64,000 nucleotides of DNA from Coriaria nepalensis (Eukaryota; Streptophyta; Magnoliopsida; Cucurbitales; Coriariaceae): assembly GCA_027186245.1 (NCBI GenBank), contig CP114499.1, positions 8,189,001 to 8,253,000 on the forward strand. Direction: 5' to 3'. A program made the translations under genes and the position numbers. This document shows, one piece after another, positions 1-11,416 of this stretch (position 1 is the stretch's first letter; each line of letters begins with the position of its first letter). Below the pieces are notes generated by a model. The model saw only the letters and a program-made list of their open reading frames with translations, was not told where the DNA came from and did not search any database.

Positions 1-299
1 TAGAATAAAATGTCACAAAACAATTGCAGTTAGAGGTGAGCCTCGGAACAAAGAGGAGATTGAATTTGAATTGTGGAACATATAACACTTCTTTCAATGT
101 TAAAGAAGGTGAGAGTGAAATAGAATCTAAATGAGTGGAATGTGTTGTGTGACCATTAAGTAAAATCACTGAAGAATTTGAATAAAAAGCACACTGAATA
201 TGTGAAATTAAGTATTAAAATCATAGGTCATGTGAGTTATTGGTCCAGTATCTATTATCCACGAATTAGAAGATAATAAGCCAAGTAAACAATAATTCA

Positions 300-1437
300 T
301 ATCGGTTGCATTCGCAGTATGAGCAACTGGAGTGGCAGTATCCTATTTGATCATATTGAGCACCTGGCCATTCTGTTCATATGTCAAATGATTGGTTGTA
401 ACTTGCTTTGCTCTTCCTCAAATTGTACTCCCTGTGCATACTCAACAAAAGCATTAGTTGCAATAGCGTAAGAGGTTGTTTATACTTTGAATTTCTAGAC
501 CTATAACCAGCCAGATAACTAATGAGCTTATAACAATTCTCCTTACGATGTCCTCCAATGTGGCTTACTCACATTCGATCTTTTTAGGATATCCAGTATT
601 AATAGATCATTGATTCTGATAGTTTCCCTTCCCAAAGTTACCAGGATTATTGCTATATAGGGATGTGGTTTCAATAGTACAAGAATTTATATACGATATT
701 ACTCTATTACTTTCTTCAGCATTAATCATAGCAAAGGCTATATTTATTGTGGGTGATGGTTTCATAATCTGACTTCACATTGCTTCATAACTCTTATTTA
801 AGCCCATTAGAAACTAAATTAACTTATGATTTTGTTCAAATTGCTTAAAAGCAATAGAGGAAGCACACTCACGTGATGGAGGAATGGAGAGTGTAACATA
901 CTCATCCTAGAGTGCTTTCAATTTGGAATAATACACAGCAATAGACATATTACCTTGATGCAGGGTAACAATTTCTTTATGAAATGAATAGATCCTAGAT
1001 CTATTAATTTTGTCAAATCTTTCTTTCAAGTCAAACCACAAATCCTAAGCATTTGATGCAAACACTGTATCACTCGTTAATTCTCTATAAATCGAGTTAA
1101 GAATCTAAGAAGAGATCATTGCATTACATTTGTCCCAAGCGATGTAATATGGTAATTCAATTTCAGGTTGAGCATACTGACCTGTAATGAATCTAAGCTT
1201 ATTCTTCGATAACAAGACTAATCACATTGATCTACTCCATATACCATAATTTTCACTTCCTACAAGCTTGTTTGACATAAGAACGAGCCACAGAGTGTCA
1301 GACGGATGGAGATATAGCGGTCTGCTGAAATCGATTTGTCGAAGGAGAGCTTGATACAACTCAGAAAGCATGGAATCCTTTTGAACGACATTCATTGCTG
1401 AATCAGAAGGATTGCGTGAAGAGCTTTCGTTTGTCAT
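300..1437 (-). mobile_element. Ty1/copia retrotransposon remnant, degraded gag region
   Basis: Read on the minus strand from 1437, the first 71 codons carry the usual copia Gag start: a polar leader, then LYLHPSDT, then NYGIWSRSM. After a break the same strand continues with GQYAQPEIELPYYIAWDKCN and, further down, recognisable Gag pieces such as FHKEIVTLHQG and YYSKLKAL, interrupted by several stop codons. No protease, integrase or reverse transcriptase is visible before the window edge. The element therefore looks dead and is either truncated or continues to the left of position 1. A primer-binding site and short LTR lie just upstream (1554-1726), in the right order and orientation. Confidence 0.8.
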
Positions 1438-1553
1438 CGTTAATTAGGGAAAAGAGGAAGAAAGATCTACGAATCTTGCAAAACGAATCAGAATAAGCAA
1501 GAGAGTGCAATCAAAGATTAAATTGAAGTTGAATTCAAGAATCTGAATCAATT

Positions 1554-1565
1554 GCTCTGATACCA
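1554..1565 (-). other. retrotransposon primer-binding site (initiator Met-tRNA)
   Basis: The minus strand reads TGGTATCAGAGC, the standard 12-base complement of initiator methionine tRNA used by plant copia elements. It lies directly after the CA end of the LTR and 117 bases before the gag reading frame. Confidence 0.9.
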
Positions 1566-1726
1566 TGTGAACTGTGCGATCATCGCAATCGAGAGTAAAG
1601 AAAAAGAGAGAAAATGTGTAGAAAGATAAAATATTCATTCTGTTATTTGGTAAAGTTTGCAAGTACAGTTACATAGGAAAACTGAGCTTACAACTATGCT
1701 AACAGAATCACGTGAATAAACTAACA
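1566..1726 (-). repeat. short LTR of the copia remnant
   Basis: On the minus strand the segment ends in TTCACA directly against the primer-binding site and begins with TGTTAG. Two possible starts exist, at 1704 and 1726, because a 22-base unit (TGTTAG followed by a CACGTGA-containing stretch) is nearly duplicated there. The LTR is thus about 140-160 bp, short for a copia element. The partner LTR would lie left of the window or has been lost, so the left boundary and target duplication cannot be checked. Confidence 0.6.
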
Positions 1727-1775
1727 AACTCACGTGTATAAAACCAATTCATTAACTTATTAATAGTTCTGGGAT

Positions 1776-1933
1776 TTCTTGATTTTACGGAAGTAAACAC
1801 TTTGACGCTTCAGATTGATTTTCTACCAACTGACAGCGGTTATGTCTACGGTAGTTTGACTTGGAGTGAAGGTGAAAATCATGAAGTTAGGACTCCTTTT
1901 GTTGTTAATGTTGGCATTGATTTTGAAACTTGA
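1776..1933 (+). pseudogene. subtilisin-like protease, C-terminal fragment
   Basis: An open frame ending in TGA at 1931-1933 encodes the last beta-rich stretch of a plant subtilase: DFTEVNTLTLQIDF, then SGYVYGSLTWSEG, then VRTPFVVNVG. The family's C-terminal fibronectin-III-like domain normally ends with a GSLTWSDG...VRSPIVV motif, which fits well. The catalytic domain and the rest of the gene are absent. The fragment begins just right of the copia LTR, so insertion of that element probably cut the gene. The 5' part may lie beyond the left edge of the window. Confidence 0.7.
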
Positions 1934-2417
1934 ATTTTGCTTTATGTTTTGAACATTGCTTTTTTGTCATTTTGGTTTAGATTATAGTTACTGTTTTTTT
2001 TTTCTTGGCCAAGGATTTAGAGTTACGGTTGGAACATTTAGATGTGAGTAGATGGTTCTTAGAGTCTCTTTAGTTATCTATAAAAGTGTTTTTTTTTGGG
2101 TGCTCTATGTTGTGACAAGAAGAAGACAGAGAAAGGAGAAAGGACATTAAAAATGTAAACTCAGATACAAACAACCAAACCCTTTAGCAATTACAAGCAC
2201 TCAAATAGTCAATACAAACACAACTATGCCAAAAGAAAACATCAGATTGCTAAATAATCTCATACATAATAAGGAAAAAAAAAGGGGGCCTAAAATCCAC
2301 TTTAGAAATCCCCTACCCAAACATTCAAAACAACTAAGTAATCATCAAAATATCGAAAACCCTCCTACCCAAATCCTCCAAGATCACCAATTCTGGAGAA
2401 GGAAGTTAAAAAAAGGT
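1934..2417. other. non-coding; 3' flank of the glutaredoxin-like gene
   Basis: AT-rich, with short T and A runs. It probably contains the 3' UTR of the minus-strand gene that ends at 2418. The small open frame at 2226-2423 overlaps that UTR and shows no family similarity. Confidence 0.5.
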
Positions 2418-3512
2418 TCATAAACAACAGCAAATGGGGCACTGAATCAACCCATTTTCATTACAAGCACAACACTTGACCATTTTCTTCTCCAACTTAT
2501 CCAAAACCTTACAACTACCATTACAATCCCTGCACATGACAAACCTCAGTCCTCCACACCCTTCACAACCTCCATTATTCCCCCTCTTAATCCCCTCAAA
2601 CAAACATTCTAACTTCCCTTCCTCTTCCAACTTCAGTACTTCCTCTGCTCCTCCTATTAACCTCCCCTTCACAAACACAACGGGAACTTTCACATCCTTA
2701 GTACCCATCAATCCCCTTAGCTCTTCCTTAAACCCTAAATCCATAGACACATCCCTCTCAAACACTTGAATACCGTAGGATTCGATGATCGATCGAACCT
2801 TATTGCAGTCTTCAAATGTCTTCCTTATCCCTCTCAATGTAGTCGTATAAATTACCACCGCCTTTTCTCCACCAGGAGGGCATGGCTTTTCATCAAACAC
2901 TTGAAGATCATCAATTTTCGATCTTCTCGGTGTTTCTGAAACTGTCCTTTTGATCTGTTCTCCTTCTCGTGATAACTCTTTCTCGTATAAAGCCACAAGT
3001 TCTGGATCAAACAGAGGACTTAAACTCCTTCGAGAAGAAAACCCACCTTCGCTTCCAAAACTGTCTCTCTTCGAATAAAGGGGTGAGCTTTTCACAGGGT
3101 AGTTCAGTTTCAACGTGAGCTTTGTTGAATTCTCAGGCGTGTTGATCCCGACTCGGCCCGACCCGTTAACTCTTCCTATGTTTTCTTTCCCTGCGGAACT
3201 CTTTGATTTCCTTGGCGACCCGATTTGGTTCAAGAATCTGAGTGGGGTTCGCATTTTAGGGCTTTTTCTGGGCTGGTTGGAGATTGGTATTGCTTCTTCT
3301 AGATCTTCCATTAGCTCCCATGTGTTGATTACTTCTGGATCTTCTCGAGGAGGAGATTTCTGCACTCTTTTGCTTTCTTCCTTTTCCAGATTGAGAACTC
3401 CATAAGTACTCGAAGTGAGAGAGACGACGTGATTTAAGTACTCACCGCCATTGTTGACTATGATTTCTCGCTTCAGTTCTTTTCTGAACAGTTTAGAGGA
3501 AATGCAGCCCAT
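2418..3512 (-). CDS. glutaredoxin-domain protein with Cys-rich C-terminus
   Basis: Single-exon protein of 364 aa. It starts MGCISSK, a context for N-myristoylation, which would tether it to membranes (inference). Residues 58-73 carry the family motif DPEVINTWELMEDLEE. Residues about 218-310 form a glutaredoxin-like fold (VVIYTTTLRGIRKTFEDC, later VKVPVVFVKGRLIGGAEE). The C-terminus holds four Cys pairs (CEGC, CRDC, CCAC, CPIC), probably a zinc-binding module. The usual Cys-x-x-Cys active site is replaced by TTTLRGI, as is normal in this plant group (At5g39865/At3g57070/At5g03870 type), so a redox reaction is doubtful and a binding or scaffold role is more likely. The neighbours support orthology to At5g03870. 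Confidence 0.9.
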   Translation of the reverse strand: MGCISSKLFRKELKREIIVNNGGEYLNHVVSLTSSTYGVLNLEKEESKRVQKSPPREDPEVINTWELMEDLEEAIPISNQPRKSPKMRTPLRFLNQIGSPRKSKSSAGKENIGRVNGSGRVGINTPENSTKLTLKLNYPVKSSPLYSKRDSFGSEGGFSSRRSLSPLFDPELVALYEKELSREGEQIKRTVSETPRRSKIDDLQVFDEKPCPPGGEKAVVIYTTTLRGIRKTFEDCNKVRSIIESYGIQVFERDVSMDLGFKEELRGLMGTKDVKVPVVFVKGRLIGGAEEVLKLEEEGKLECLFEGIKRGNNGGCEGCGGLRFVMCRDCNGSCKVLDKLEKKMVKCCACNENGLIQCPICCCL

Positions 3513-5380
3513 GATTGTTTTCTCGTTATCTTTCTGTGTCTGTTTTCTACTCTGATGGGGTTGGTTTTTGTGGAGGAGAAAATAGAAAGGGCGACAGGAA
3601 ACAATCGAGAGGAGATTTTCAGTTTTTTTTTTTTTTTAAAAAACTTATTAACGGTTACATTGTCTACTAACGGGTCCCTCAACGGTCCGAAAATTCGAAT
3701 CCCACGTTGTAGTGGGAATTTTTGCTCCGTCTTATTTTTGGTCGGAAGCCCCCGTGGTTTTGTTTATTACTCAATTATGCCCCATATCATTAAAAAAAAA
3801 TTCAACTTTACTTCATATTTAACGTCGATGTATATTTAAAAGCTATAAATATTAATTTGTGGCTTAGTAGTAATGGGTGTAGCTGTAAATATGTCTACAC
3901 ACTAAATTACTAATATAGAAAAAAGTCTGGGCCTTTTGGAATTGAATTTCTAAACCTGGGTCTGGTCTGAGGCCTACTACAGAGTAAATGTAACAGGCCC
4001 AATAGGATTTTATATTACAGACACTGCTTTAAGGCCCAAAAGTAAATGTTTTCCGTGACCAAAAGGTGCAATATTACTGCACTTCGAAAATAAAAATAAA
4101 AAATAAAAATTGTCATCCTTTTGTTCTAGACGCATTCGAAAATTCAATATTAGTTGTAGAAATTTTAAGCTGACGTGGATTCCTACTTCCTTCGCTGATA
4201 AAAAAGTTGTGTGGCCTGTAGGTTCTAAGTTTTCGTAAATTTCGGACATAATAATAAGATTTGATCAAATTGTTAAACAAGATTTTGAACGACCCTACTA
4301 ATGCAAGTTAAGTTAATACACGTGTAATTACTAATTAATTGCCGATTTAGCCATGCTTGTTCCGGAAACTTGGGAGAGGACAGATTACTCCTACTACATG
4401 TTGAGGTTTTATATTTGTTTTTCGAAATAACGTGCCTTGTGTCTTGGGGTTGGTTTACTTTGATCTCATCAGCTTTGACTTTTGAATTGATATGTTTTTC
4501 AGTCATCGAGACAAGTCAATACGAATTTTCGCAGAAAGTGACAAAAACAGAACCCATGAAAACGAGAGAGGAAAATTGTGTAAAAGAAAAAAAAGAAAAA
4601 CTCACCGTTTTAGTTGTACGTACGAATTATACATGTAAAAATGTTATATACTGGTAAGATTTTGTATGGAATAAAACAGAGATCGAGGAAGATGTATGAA
4701 TAAAGAAAGAGAAAGTGGGAGCGAGATTCATGGATTTGAAACGCACTTATTCATGCATGTCGTTCGCTGAATTATGTTACAGAAAATATTAATTATAATA
4801 TAATCAGCATAATTGAATTTCAAGCTCGGAGATCCAACACGTCACGTGTTATTGTTTAGTAACATTTATGATCATTACACCCCCATTTTTAGCCAAATCC
4901 CTACCTTCTTATTTATCTTATATTATCTCTAAAATTTCTCTATGACATGTTCTATTACTCTCTCTATATATATATATATTTACCCAATTTTTGTTAAAAA
5001 GAAAACAAAAAAAAAAGGAAAAAAAAAAGATGTATAAATATCTTTTTTGTTTGTTGTAGAAACAAAGGGCGTTCCTTGGTGGATTGTGTTGAATTTTCAT
5101 CCGCCTTTTGACGACGACGACGACGATAAGCAATCAAAAAGAGACTTATCTTTCTCCGCGCCTTCTTGCCTTTCTCTCCCATTCTAGAAAACCAAAACCT
5201 CCGGCACAGAGCATGAGTCAACTCTAACAAGTCTGAAACTCAATTCTCTCCAACAATTTCCACACTCTCTAGACTCACATCTCCTACGAAATACCGCTTC
5301 TTCTTCTTCTCGATCAAACAACACTCGGAAGTCGGATCATCCACTTATATACTTCCTTCATCTCTCCGGTTGATCGAATC
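3513..5380. other. intergenic region between two divergent genes
   Basis: Holds the 5' flank of the glutaredoxin-like gene on the left and the promoter and 5' UTR of the next gene on the right (pyrimidine-rich leader near 5236-5370). There is a short TA repeat near 4966-4980 and A-rich tracts near 5000-5030. No coding similarity was found; the open frames here are low-complexity. Confidence 0.5.
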
Positions 5381-6205
5381 ATGCCTCAGGTAGATCTGGA
5401 ATCCCTAGTTTCCGTCTGTGCTGGCGGGAGTTCACACGACTGCAAAATCGCCTGCGAGGAAACACTTCCTGACGGCCATCCGCCGGAGGATGGAGGCAAC
5501 CAGGAGCTGGATCAACCGGAGGTTCCTCCTGATTTTCCGCCGGACTCCTACTGGCTGTCCAAGGACGCTGAACGCGACTGGTTCGATCGCAACGTCTTTT
5601 ACGAACGCAAGGATTCCACCAAAGGAGGTTCCAATTCCACTAACTTGAATCCGATTTCCAATTCGAGTTCTAGACGGCTTTCTGTAAATTTCAAGTCTAA
5701 GACATCCATTTTCAGTTTGCCAAACGTTCAGAAATCTTGCTATTTAGAATCAAAGAGTCGGCGTGTTTGCAAAACTCGACTGTTTCCGAAACGGCTCAGA
5801 TCGATTGGCAAATCAGACTCCTCGATGATCGAACCGACTTCTCCGAAAGTTTCATGCATGGGAAGAGTGAGATCGATGAGGGATCGGAATCGGAATCGAT
5901 CCTCAAAACCGTCTGCATCCAGAGGAAAGCCAGCGGAGAAGAAAACGAAACACGGCCTCTTCGCTAGTTTTCGTTCTCTCTTCCGGATTGGGAGAAGGCC
6001 AGCGGTTGAACCGAGCACGACGCCGTCGCCTCCACAAAAGAGCGCTGCTACAGCCAGTCCTGGCGGAAAACCATCGCGCGACGACGACGTTCCGAGGAAA
6101 AGCGTGGAGGGAGGGCCGCCTAGTCTTGGCGGGATAAAGCTATTCGCGTCGGGGAGAAGGTCTAATCCGTTGGATGCTGGCGAGTCCGGAATACACCTGG
6201 CGTAG
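5381..6205 (+). CDS. plant-specific protein of unknown function (At3g52710/At2g36220 type)
   Basis: Single-exon protein of 274 aa beginning MPQVDLESLVS. It has no catalytic domain that I recognise. Conserved family blocks are SYWLSKDAERDWFDRNVFYE with ERKDSTKG just after it (about residues 56-82), SPKVSCMGRVRSMRDR (about 154-169) and KHGLFASFRSLFRIGRR (about 190-206). The rest is Ser/Arg/Pro-rich and probably disordered, and the basic stretches could be nuclear signals. The start was chosen because MPQVDLE is the family N-terminus and follows a leader rich in CT. In Arabidopsis this gene sits beside alpha-carbonic anhydrase ACA1, and here carbonic anhydrase copies follow downstream. Function is unknown. 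Confidence 0.85.
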   Translation: MPQVDLESLVSVCAGGSSHDCKIACEETLPDGHPPEDGGNQELDQPEVPPDFPPDSYWLSKDAERDWFDRNVFYERKDSTKGGSNSTNLNPISNSSSRRLSVNFKSKTSIFSLPNVQKSCYLESKSRRVCKTRLFPKRLRSIGKSDSSMIEPTSPKVSCMGRVRSMRDRNRNRSSKPSASRGKPAEKKTKHGLFASFRSLFRIGRRPAVEPSTTPSPPQKSAATASPGGKPSRDDDVPRKSVEGGPPSLGGIKLFASGRRSNPLDAGESGIHLA

Positions 6206-7133
6206 GATGATTCGATCATGTAAGGTACCGTATCAGAAGGGGGGAACTGTGGGCCCCGCAGGACAACTCGATAGACGTGTGAGTAGGAGTTTGTTTAAAA
6301 TTGTCGTGGATGATGGGCCACATCAAAGAGACGGTTTTCTACCAGCTTAAAAGGTAACCCACCTGGACTTTTGACACGTGGCGGACTGTGGTTATTTGTT
6401 GCTTTCAAAAGTTTTTTTTTTTTTTTTTCATTCTCTTTTTGTATCAAAACGAGTATATATAGTGTATATAATTTCATTATTTCTGCCATTTTCTCTTCCT
6501 CTTCTTCTTTTCCTTTTCTTAATTCGTTATTCTTTTCATAAATATGATGTTTGAATACTGATGATACACATGACACAGAACTTTAAAATAATTATAAAAA
6601 ATCCCATAAAAAAGAGAGAGCTCATATTAAAAACCAAAATTGTTAATTTCGTGAATGCTAAAACAAATTATTAGTTTAGATCATTCATTGACTCTTAGTT
6701 TGAAGAATGGTTTTTTTTTTTTTCTAAATAAATATCTGTCATTGGTTTTTGTTAGCTTGGATTAGCTGGCAAGGAATTAGTCAATTAGATAGACACCTTG
6801 AATCTTGCTCTTTAACCTTTAACATCTCCATAAATGAGAGTACAATAATTGAAATTAATGCAATTAGTCAATTAAACTATTCCTTTTCTTTGTTTTGACC
6901 TAATAGTAAGTTACCAATTAATCTTAAAACGGTTGACCTAATAATCATAGTAATGGACTATTATTTATAATTACTGTAAAGTAAGTTTATAAGTGGTTAT
7001 AATGGATTTTAAGAATTATGAATATAATTCGTATATTATTTCTTCGTTGTTGATAAATGAACTCATGCTATAAAAATAGTGTATGAATCATATTCATGCA
7101 AAAAATTATCGGATTTTATGTTACCCAACTAAG
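6206..7133. other. non-coding; contains a decayed intron of the carbonic anhydrase duplicate
   Basis: Mostly AT-rich. Around 6900-7015 the sequence can be matched to 10310-10400 near the last intron of the second carbonic anhydrase copy (shared taatcttaaaacggttga-like and ttataatgga-like words). The duplication therefore extends this far, although the last exon itself is missing here. Confidence 0.45.
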
Positions 7134-8411
7134 AAAGGGGTCGGTTGCACCAACTTCGTAGAAGAAAGTCACAACATTTAGGTGCCCTCCATTGATTTGT
7201 GGATTAGGTGAAGTTCCTCATTGATAAGTGTTTCATTTTTATATTAATTATCCTAATAATTTTATTAATTTTTCGACTTTTATATTTTTTATTAGCTCAT
7301 TTTTCTGTTTTGTAGGAATTTTTGGATTAAAAAAAAAAAAAAGAAAAAGACAAAAGGGACAAAATTGGAGGAAATAAGCAATTGAAGGACTCAAAATGCA
7401 ATAAGGAATAGTTAAAAGACTAAAAAAAACCATTTAAGCCTTACTAATGTGTTTGAATATTAGGTATGTTTTATTTTATTTTAATTTTAGATTAGTTTAG
7501 AATATATTTTAATCGTATAACTTATAAATTAAAAATAATTTTTTACGAAAATGATTCTTATTTATTATTATACTTAATAATAATACTATTTCATAATATA
7601 GAATTTAATTAATATAGTTTATATCATATCACCTATATATATTTTATAAATTGATACTTGACACGAGAAGTTGTGCAACAGGTTCTTATAATGTCATATG
7701 GGTTTTCCTGCCTTGCCTAGCCCAACAGAAGTTGAGAAGGGCCTGATTGAAAAGTTATTAAATCTGTGGGGGCTGAAAGTGGGGAGAAACAAACTTTCTA
7801 TTTTCTATTGTCCCGTCGAGGACCAAGTTCCCTGCATCTCCGGTGAATCTCACCTGTATATATATATATATATATGTTTATTTATTTATATATGTTATAT
7901 GATATGAAACGTCACATAATGCTAATTTGTGCTATATGATTTCATAAGATAAAGTGAGGAATAAAGATGAAAAATTACCGCAACAGCCAAGCCACGGTTG
8001 ACGATAGTGGCTTGTGAGGGGGTATATATTCTGGCCATGTTATTGAGACTGGGATTCATTACAGTATGACTTTTTTCTTTGGTTAGATCAACGGGCGATT
8101 GTGATTTTCCGTTAGAGCAAGCTGTGCAAGCCGGACTTAATTTTCCCCCGTGTTCAGGGCCACTTCTTCTGCCCGCATATGTGAATGGAACTGATTGGCC
8201 TTCTGTTTTTTTTTTTTTTTTTTTTCTTTTCACAACCAAAAAATAAAACAAAAATCAACAACAACAACAACATTAATCATTCTGTTATGTGTCAAGCCAT
8301 CCCGTTTGGCAAGCAGCTTGGTAAACGGTTAAGAAGGAGAAGAGGGAGAGAGAGAGTTGATTACGTTCTGTCGCTGAGGCCCCAATAAGCAACAAGGAGA
8401 TAACGAGGAGT
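7134..8411 (-). pseudogene. alpha-carbonic anhydrase, decayed tandem copy A
   Basis: This is one of two tandem relatives of plant alpha-carbonic anhydrase (CO2 hydration; ACA1 type). Exon 2 is intact at 8202-7979 (FTYAGRRSGPEHGGKLSP, SNGKSQSPVDL, ATIVNRGLAVAV). Exon 1 (about 8411-8345) keeps most of the signal peptide but has lost its ATG: the base change ATG to AAG is visible against copy B once the solo LTR is removed. Exon 3 (about 7855-7810) reads VRFTGDAGNLVLDG and then stops short; the part holding the first two zinc-binding His residues is deleted. Exon 4 (about 7212-7140) begins HLIHKSMEGT and hits a stop. No last exon was found. The gene cannot make an enzyme. Confidence 0.85.
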
Positions 8412-8428
8412 GAGCAAGAGATTGTTTT

Positions 8429-9006
8429 TGTTAGAAAATGTTTGTTTTGGAAATCTGAGTTCAGATTTGACTTTTGAATGATTTATTCAATTGTCGTTGA
8501 CTTCTATACCATTAATTAGATCTATCAAATATCAAGCTCTAGTAATCTGAATCACTCAAATTTGAATTATACAATGGATCTCATCATGTCAACAAGTTTG
8601 GTTCGTGATTCTAAATATGTGGAAGCTAGTTTTAAGTCTTGAAAACTTTTAAAATGTGTTATGGATAATAGATTTGTCATTTGATAGCAAAAGTCTGTAA
8701 AAACAACAATATTTAAAGCATGTTCTGCCTTTCTATTTTTTCTATATTTTATTTTGTTTTTGTTTAAATTTTAATTAACCGGATTAATAGTTGATATTAA
8801 ATACTTTCGGTAGGCTTTGTTCAATTCTAAGTATGATTGTAAATGTACTTGTAATCATTTTACATTTTCTTTTTAAGCCATCTAATTTTTTCAATGAAAA
8901 ATAATGTAAGACAATTCTATTTTTTACAGAACAAGCAAAAAACTTCTGCTGTTTTATTCATTCTCTTACTCTTATTACAACTTAAACCGAGCAACAAAAT
9001 CTAACA
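8429..9006 (+). repeat. solo LTR inside carbonic anhydrase copy A, with 5-bp target duplication
   Basis: A 578-bp segment starts TGTTAGA and ends TCTAACA, so it has the terminal TG...CA inverted repeat of an LTR. It is flanked by perfect direct repeats GTTTT at 8424-8428 and 9007-9011. Copy B of the gene lacks this segment at the equivalent place, which confirms that it is an insertion. There is no internal element sequence, as expected after LTR-LTR recombination. Orientation is inferred from the U5-like tail. It sits at the first few codons of the signal peptide. Confidence 0.85.
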
Positions 9007-9011
9007 GTTTT

Positions 9012-9970
9012 GGGGGCCTTTCTTTAATTCTTTAAACTTTTGATTTGATGCTCGAACTCTACCACACATTTTGATCCATAGATATGGTCTGTGCTTATAT
9101 AGGCTTGTTCATGGGTTTAGTACAAACTTTGTGGATGTGCTTTTCTCCCTTCCAACAATCATTGGAAAGATGGCGCTAAAACATGGACAGCTCTCTGCTA
9201 AACTTTAGCCTCTTCAGGACCCCACCCACTAGCCAGAAGAAGAATCTCTTCTTTTCGGGGTAAAAACTAAATAAGTAGGGGCTAATAAGTCAAATCAAGT
9301 TCCACCATAGAAGATAAAGTTTGTGAGCTTAATGGTTAGCCAAACAATGTGGGTGTGCAAAAGAAATAAAGAAGGAAATCTATTCTCTCAAAATTGCGGT
9401 GGCTTCACTTTTATTCTGCAATAACAGATACCAATCGATAATCTCTTGCACACTTGTATGGCTCGTTTTTGTTTCTTCCCTTTTGTTTGTCCTGCCCCGC
9501 CTGTTCTTGTTGTCATGACCTGTTTTTCCATTCTCAAAAAGAGACAAACATCCAACCTATAGTTGATGATGACCATTTATGAATGCCCAAAGATATACCA
9601 AAACAGTCGACACACGTGTACCGGCTAAAACAATGGCAGCATCATCTCCCACCTTGGCAAAAGAACTTGTACCAGAGTCAACTACGAACATCGACCTTCC
9701 GGACTACGTCGTGTTAGACATCTTGACAAATGACAAGGGTTTCCGGTAAAACAATGATAAATGTTTATCGATCAAGTTAGTTGATCTAATTGGTAATATA
9801 GGTGGGTAGGCATTTTCTTTTCTTGCGACCCTGAAAAAAAACACTGGCAGTGAATGTATTAGGTTATTTACCCAATTTATTTAGATTGACCTGGCCCAAG
9901 AACAAACGAATCATATTAGATATGTACAATTTTTTTTTTTTTAAAGATTCCTGTCTCTTACATGTATCTC
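9012..9970. other. decayed carbonic anhydrase promoter and spacer
   Basis: Positions about 9060-9230 align with the region upstream of copy B (about 11510-11690): both have a TTATATAGGC/TAATATAGGC TATA region, an ACAAACTTTGTGG word, and a ctctgctaaact word. This marks the duplicated promoter, now separated from exon 1 by the solo LTR. The rest (9250-9970) shows no convincing gene. A 38-codon open frame at 9633-9749 is noted under rejected items. Confidence 0.5.
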
Positions 9971-11373
9971 TTAACAAGATCTGGTGCCCTCATCGTACAT
10001 CTGAATAACCCGGCCATTGAGTGGCATCACTGGCCTGCTGTTCTTCTTATCGTCAACTTCCAAGGGATTCCTCAAAGAAACCAATTGGTCATTGGTCATG
10101 GTCCTTGGCTTGGCAAACACGTTCCATGTCACGGTCACTTTGCAAGGAGGTGTTGTGAGGGAGCCACGGTATCTGTAAAACTTGCCTGCCTTTTTCATCA
10201 AGCTATCCGTCTGAATTTTTCCTAGTGGGATCACGACCTCCTTCTGAGACTTTCACCTTGTCTTTCCCAATTGCTCTAGCTGGCTTCGGAACTGTACGCC
10301 CCGACCAAAACAGCAAGTTATCCATTAGTCTTAAGACGGTTAATTGTCATTGCTCCAGTAAAGTAGTAAGTTTGCAAGGTCATTATAATGGATGTTATTT
10401 TTGTTAGAGTTTGTGAAGCCTTTTCACTTATGGTATATTTCTTCAAGTAATGAAGGAGTGAATGTTGCTTCAAACAAGTGTTCTTTTTTATTATTTTCTC
10501 TCAATCTTTACTTCAAACTTGAATTCTTACAATTTTACCTGGAGAAGGAAGGGGTCAGCTTCACCAACTTTGTAGAAGAAACCCACAACCGCCAGTTGAT
10601 TACTTGTCTCTGATTTGTGGACTAGGTGAAGTTCTGCATCATATCTGTATTATGCATTAAGTTTTGAAAATCTTAGATGGGGTTTTTCCTGCCTAGCCTA
10701 ACAGAAGTTGAGAAATGGGCCTAACTGAAAAGTTTTTAAATGCGAGGGGTCGAAAGTTGGGAAAAACAAACTTACAGTTTTCCGTTGACCTGGTACTCTG
10801 AAGGCGTATGCCAATGCACCTCCTTCAACAAATAGCTATCCCCGTCGATGACCAAGTTCCCTGCATTTCCGGTGAAACTCACCTGTATACATGTTTATAT
10901 ATAAATATATATGATATCAATGTCACATAATATTAACTTGTGCTATATGATTTTATATGAAAAAGTGAGGAATAAAGATGAAAAACTTACCCCAAGGCTG
11001 AAGCCACGGTTAAGGATACTGGCTTCTGAGGGGTTATACTTTCTGACAAAGTTAACATGGCTTGCGTTGTTTACGACTCGACTTACGACGATGTCAACGG
11101 GCGATTGCAATTTTCCGTTAGAGCAAGCTGAGTAATTTGGACTCAATTTTCCCCAGTTTTCCGGGCCAGTGCTGCTCACATATGAGAATTAAGCTTGTCC
11201 CACTGTTTTTTTTTTTTTTTTTTATAAACAATTTTCACAACCACGAAGAAGAAGAAAAACGAAAAAGACAACGTTAATCAATTTGTTAGGAGTCAAAAAG
11301 CGAAGAGAAAGAAATAAGGATTCAAGCCAAGTCATCCCGTTCGGCAACCGGTTTTTATGGTTTTTCTTGAGAA

Positions 11374-11416
<43 letters not shown>

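Noticed and set aside
5740..6219. 159-codon minus-strand ORF opposite the unknown plant protein
   Set aside because: It is the reverse shadow of a GC-richer real coding exon and has no family similarity.
9633..9749. Plus-strand ORF of 38 codons starting MAASSPTLAKELVPESTT, with an LPDYVVLDIL-like stretch
   Set aside because: It resembles the start of an F-box only loosely, is very short, and has no continuation or promoter context.
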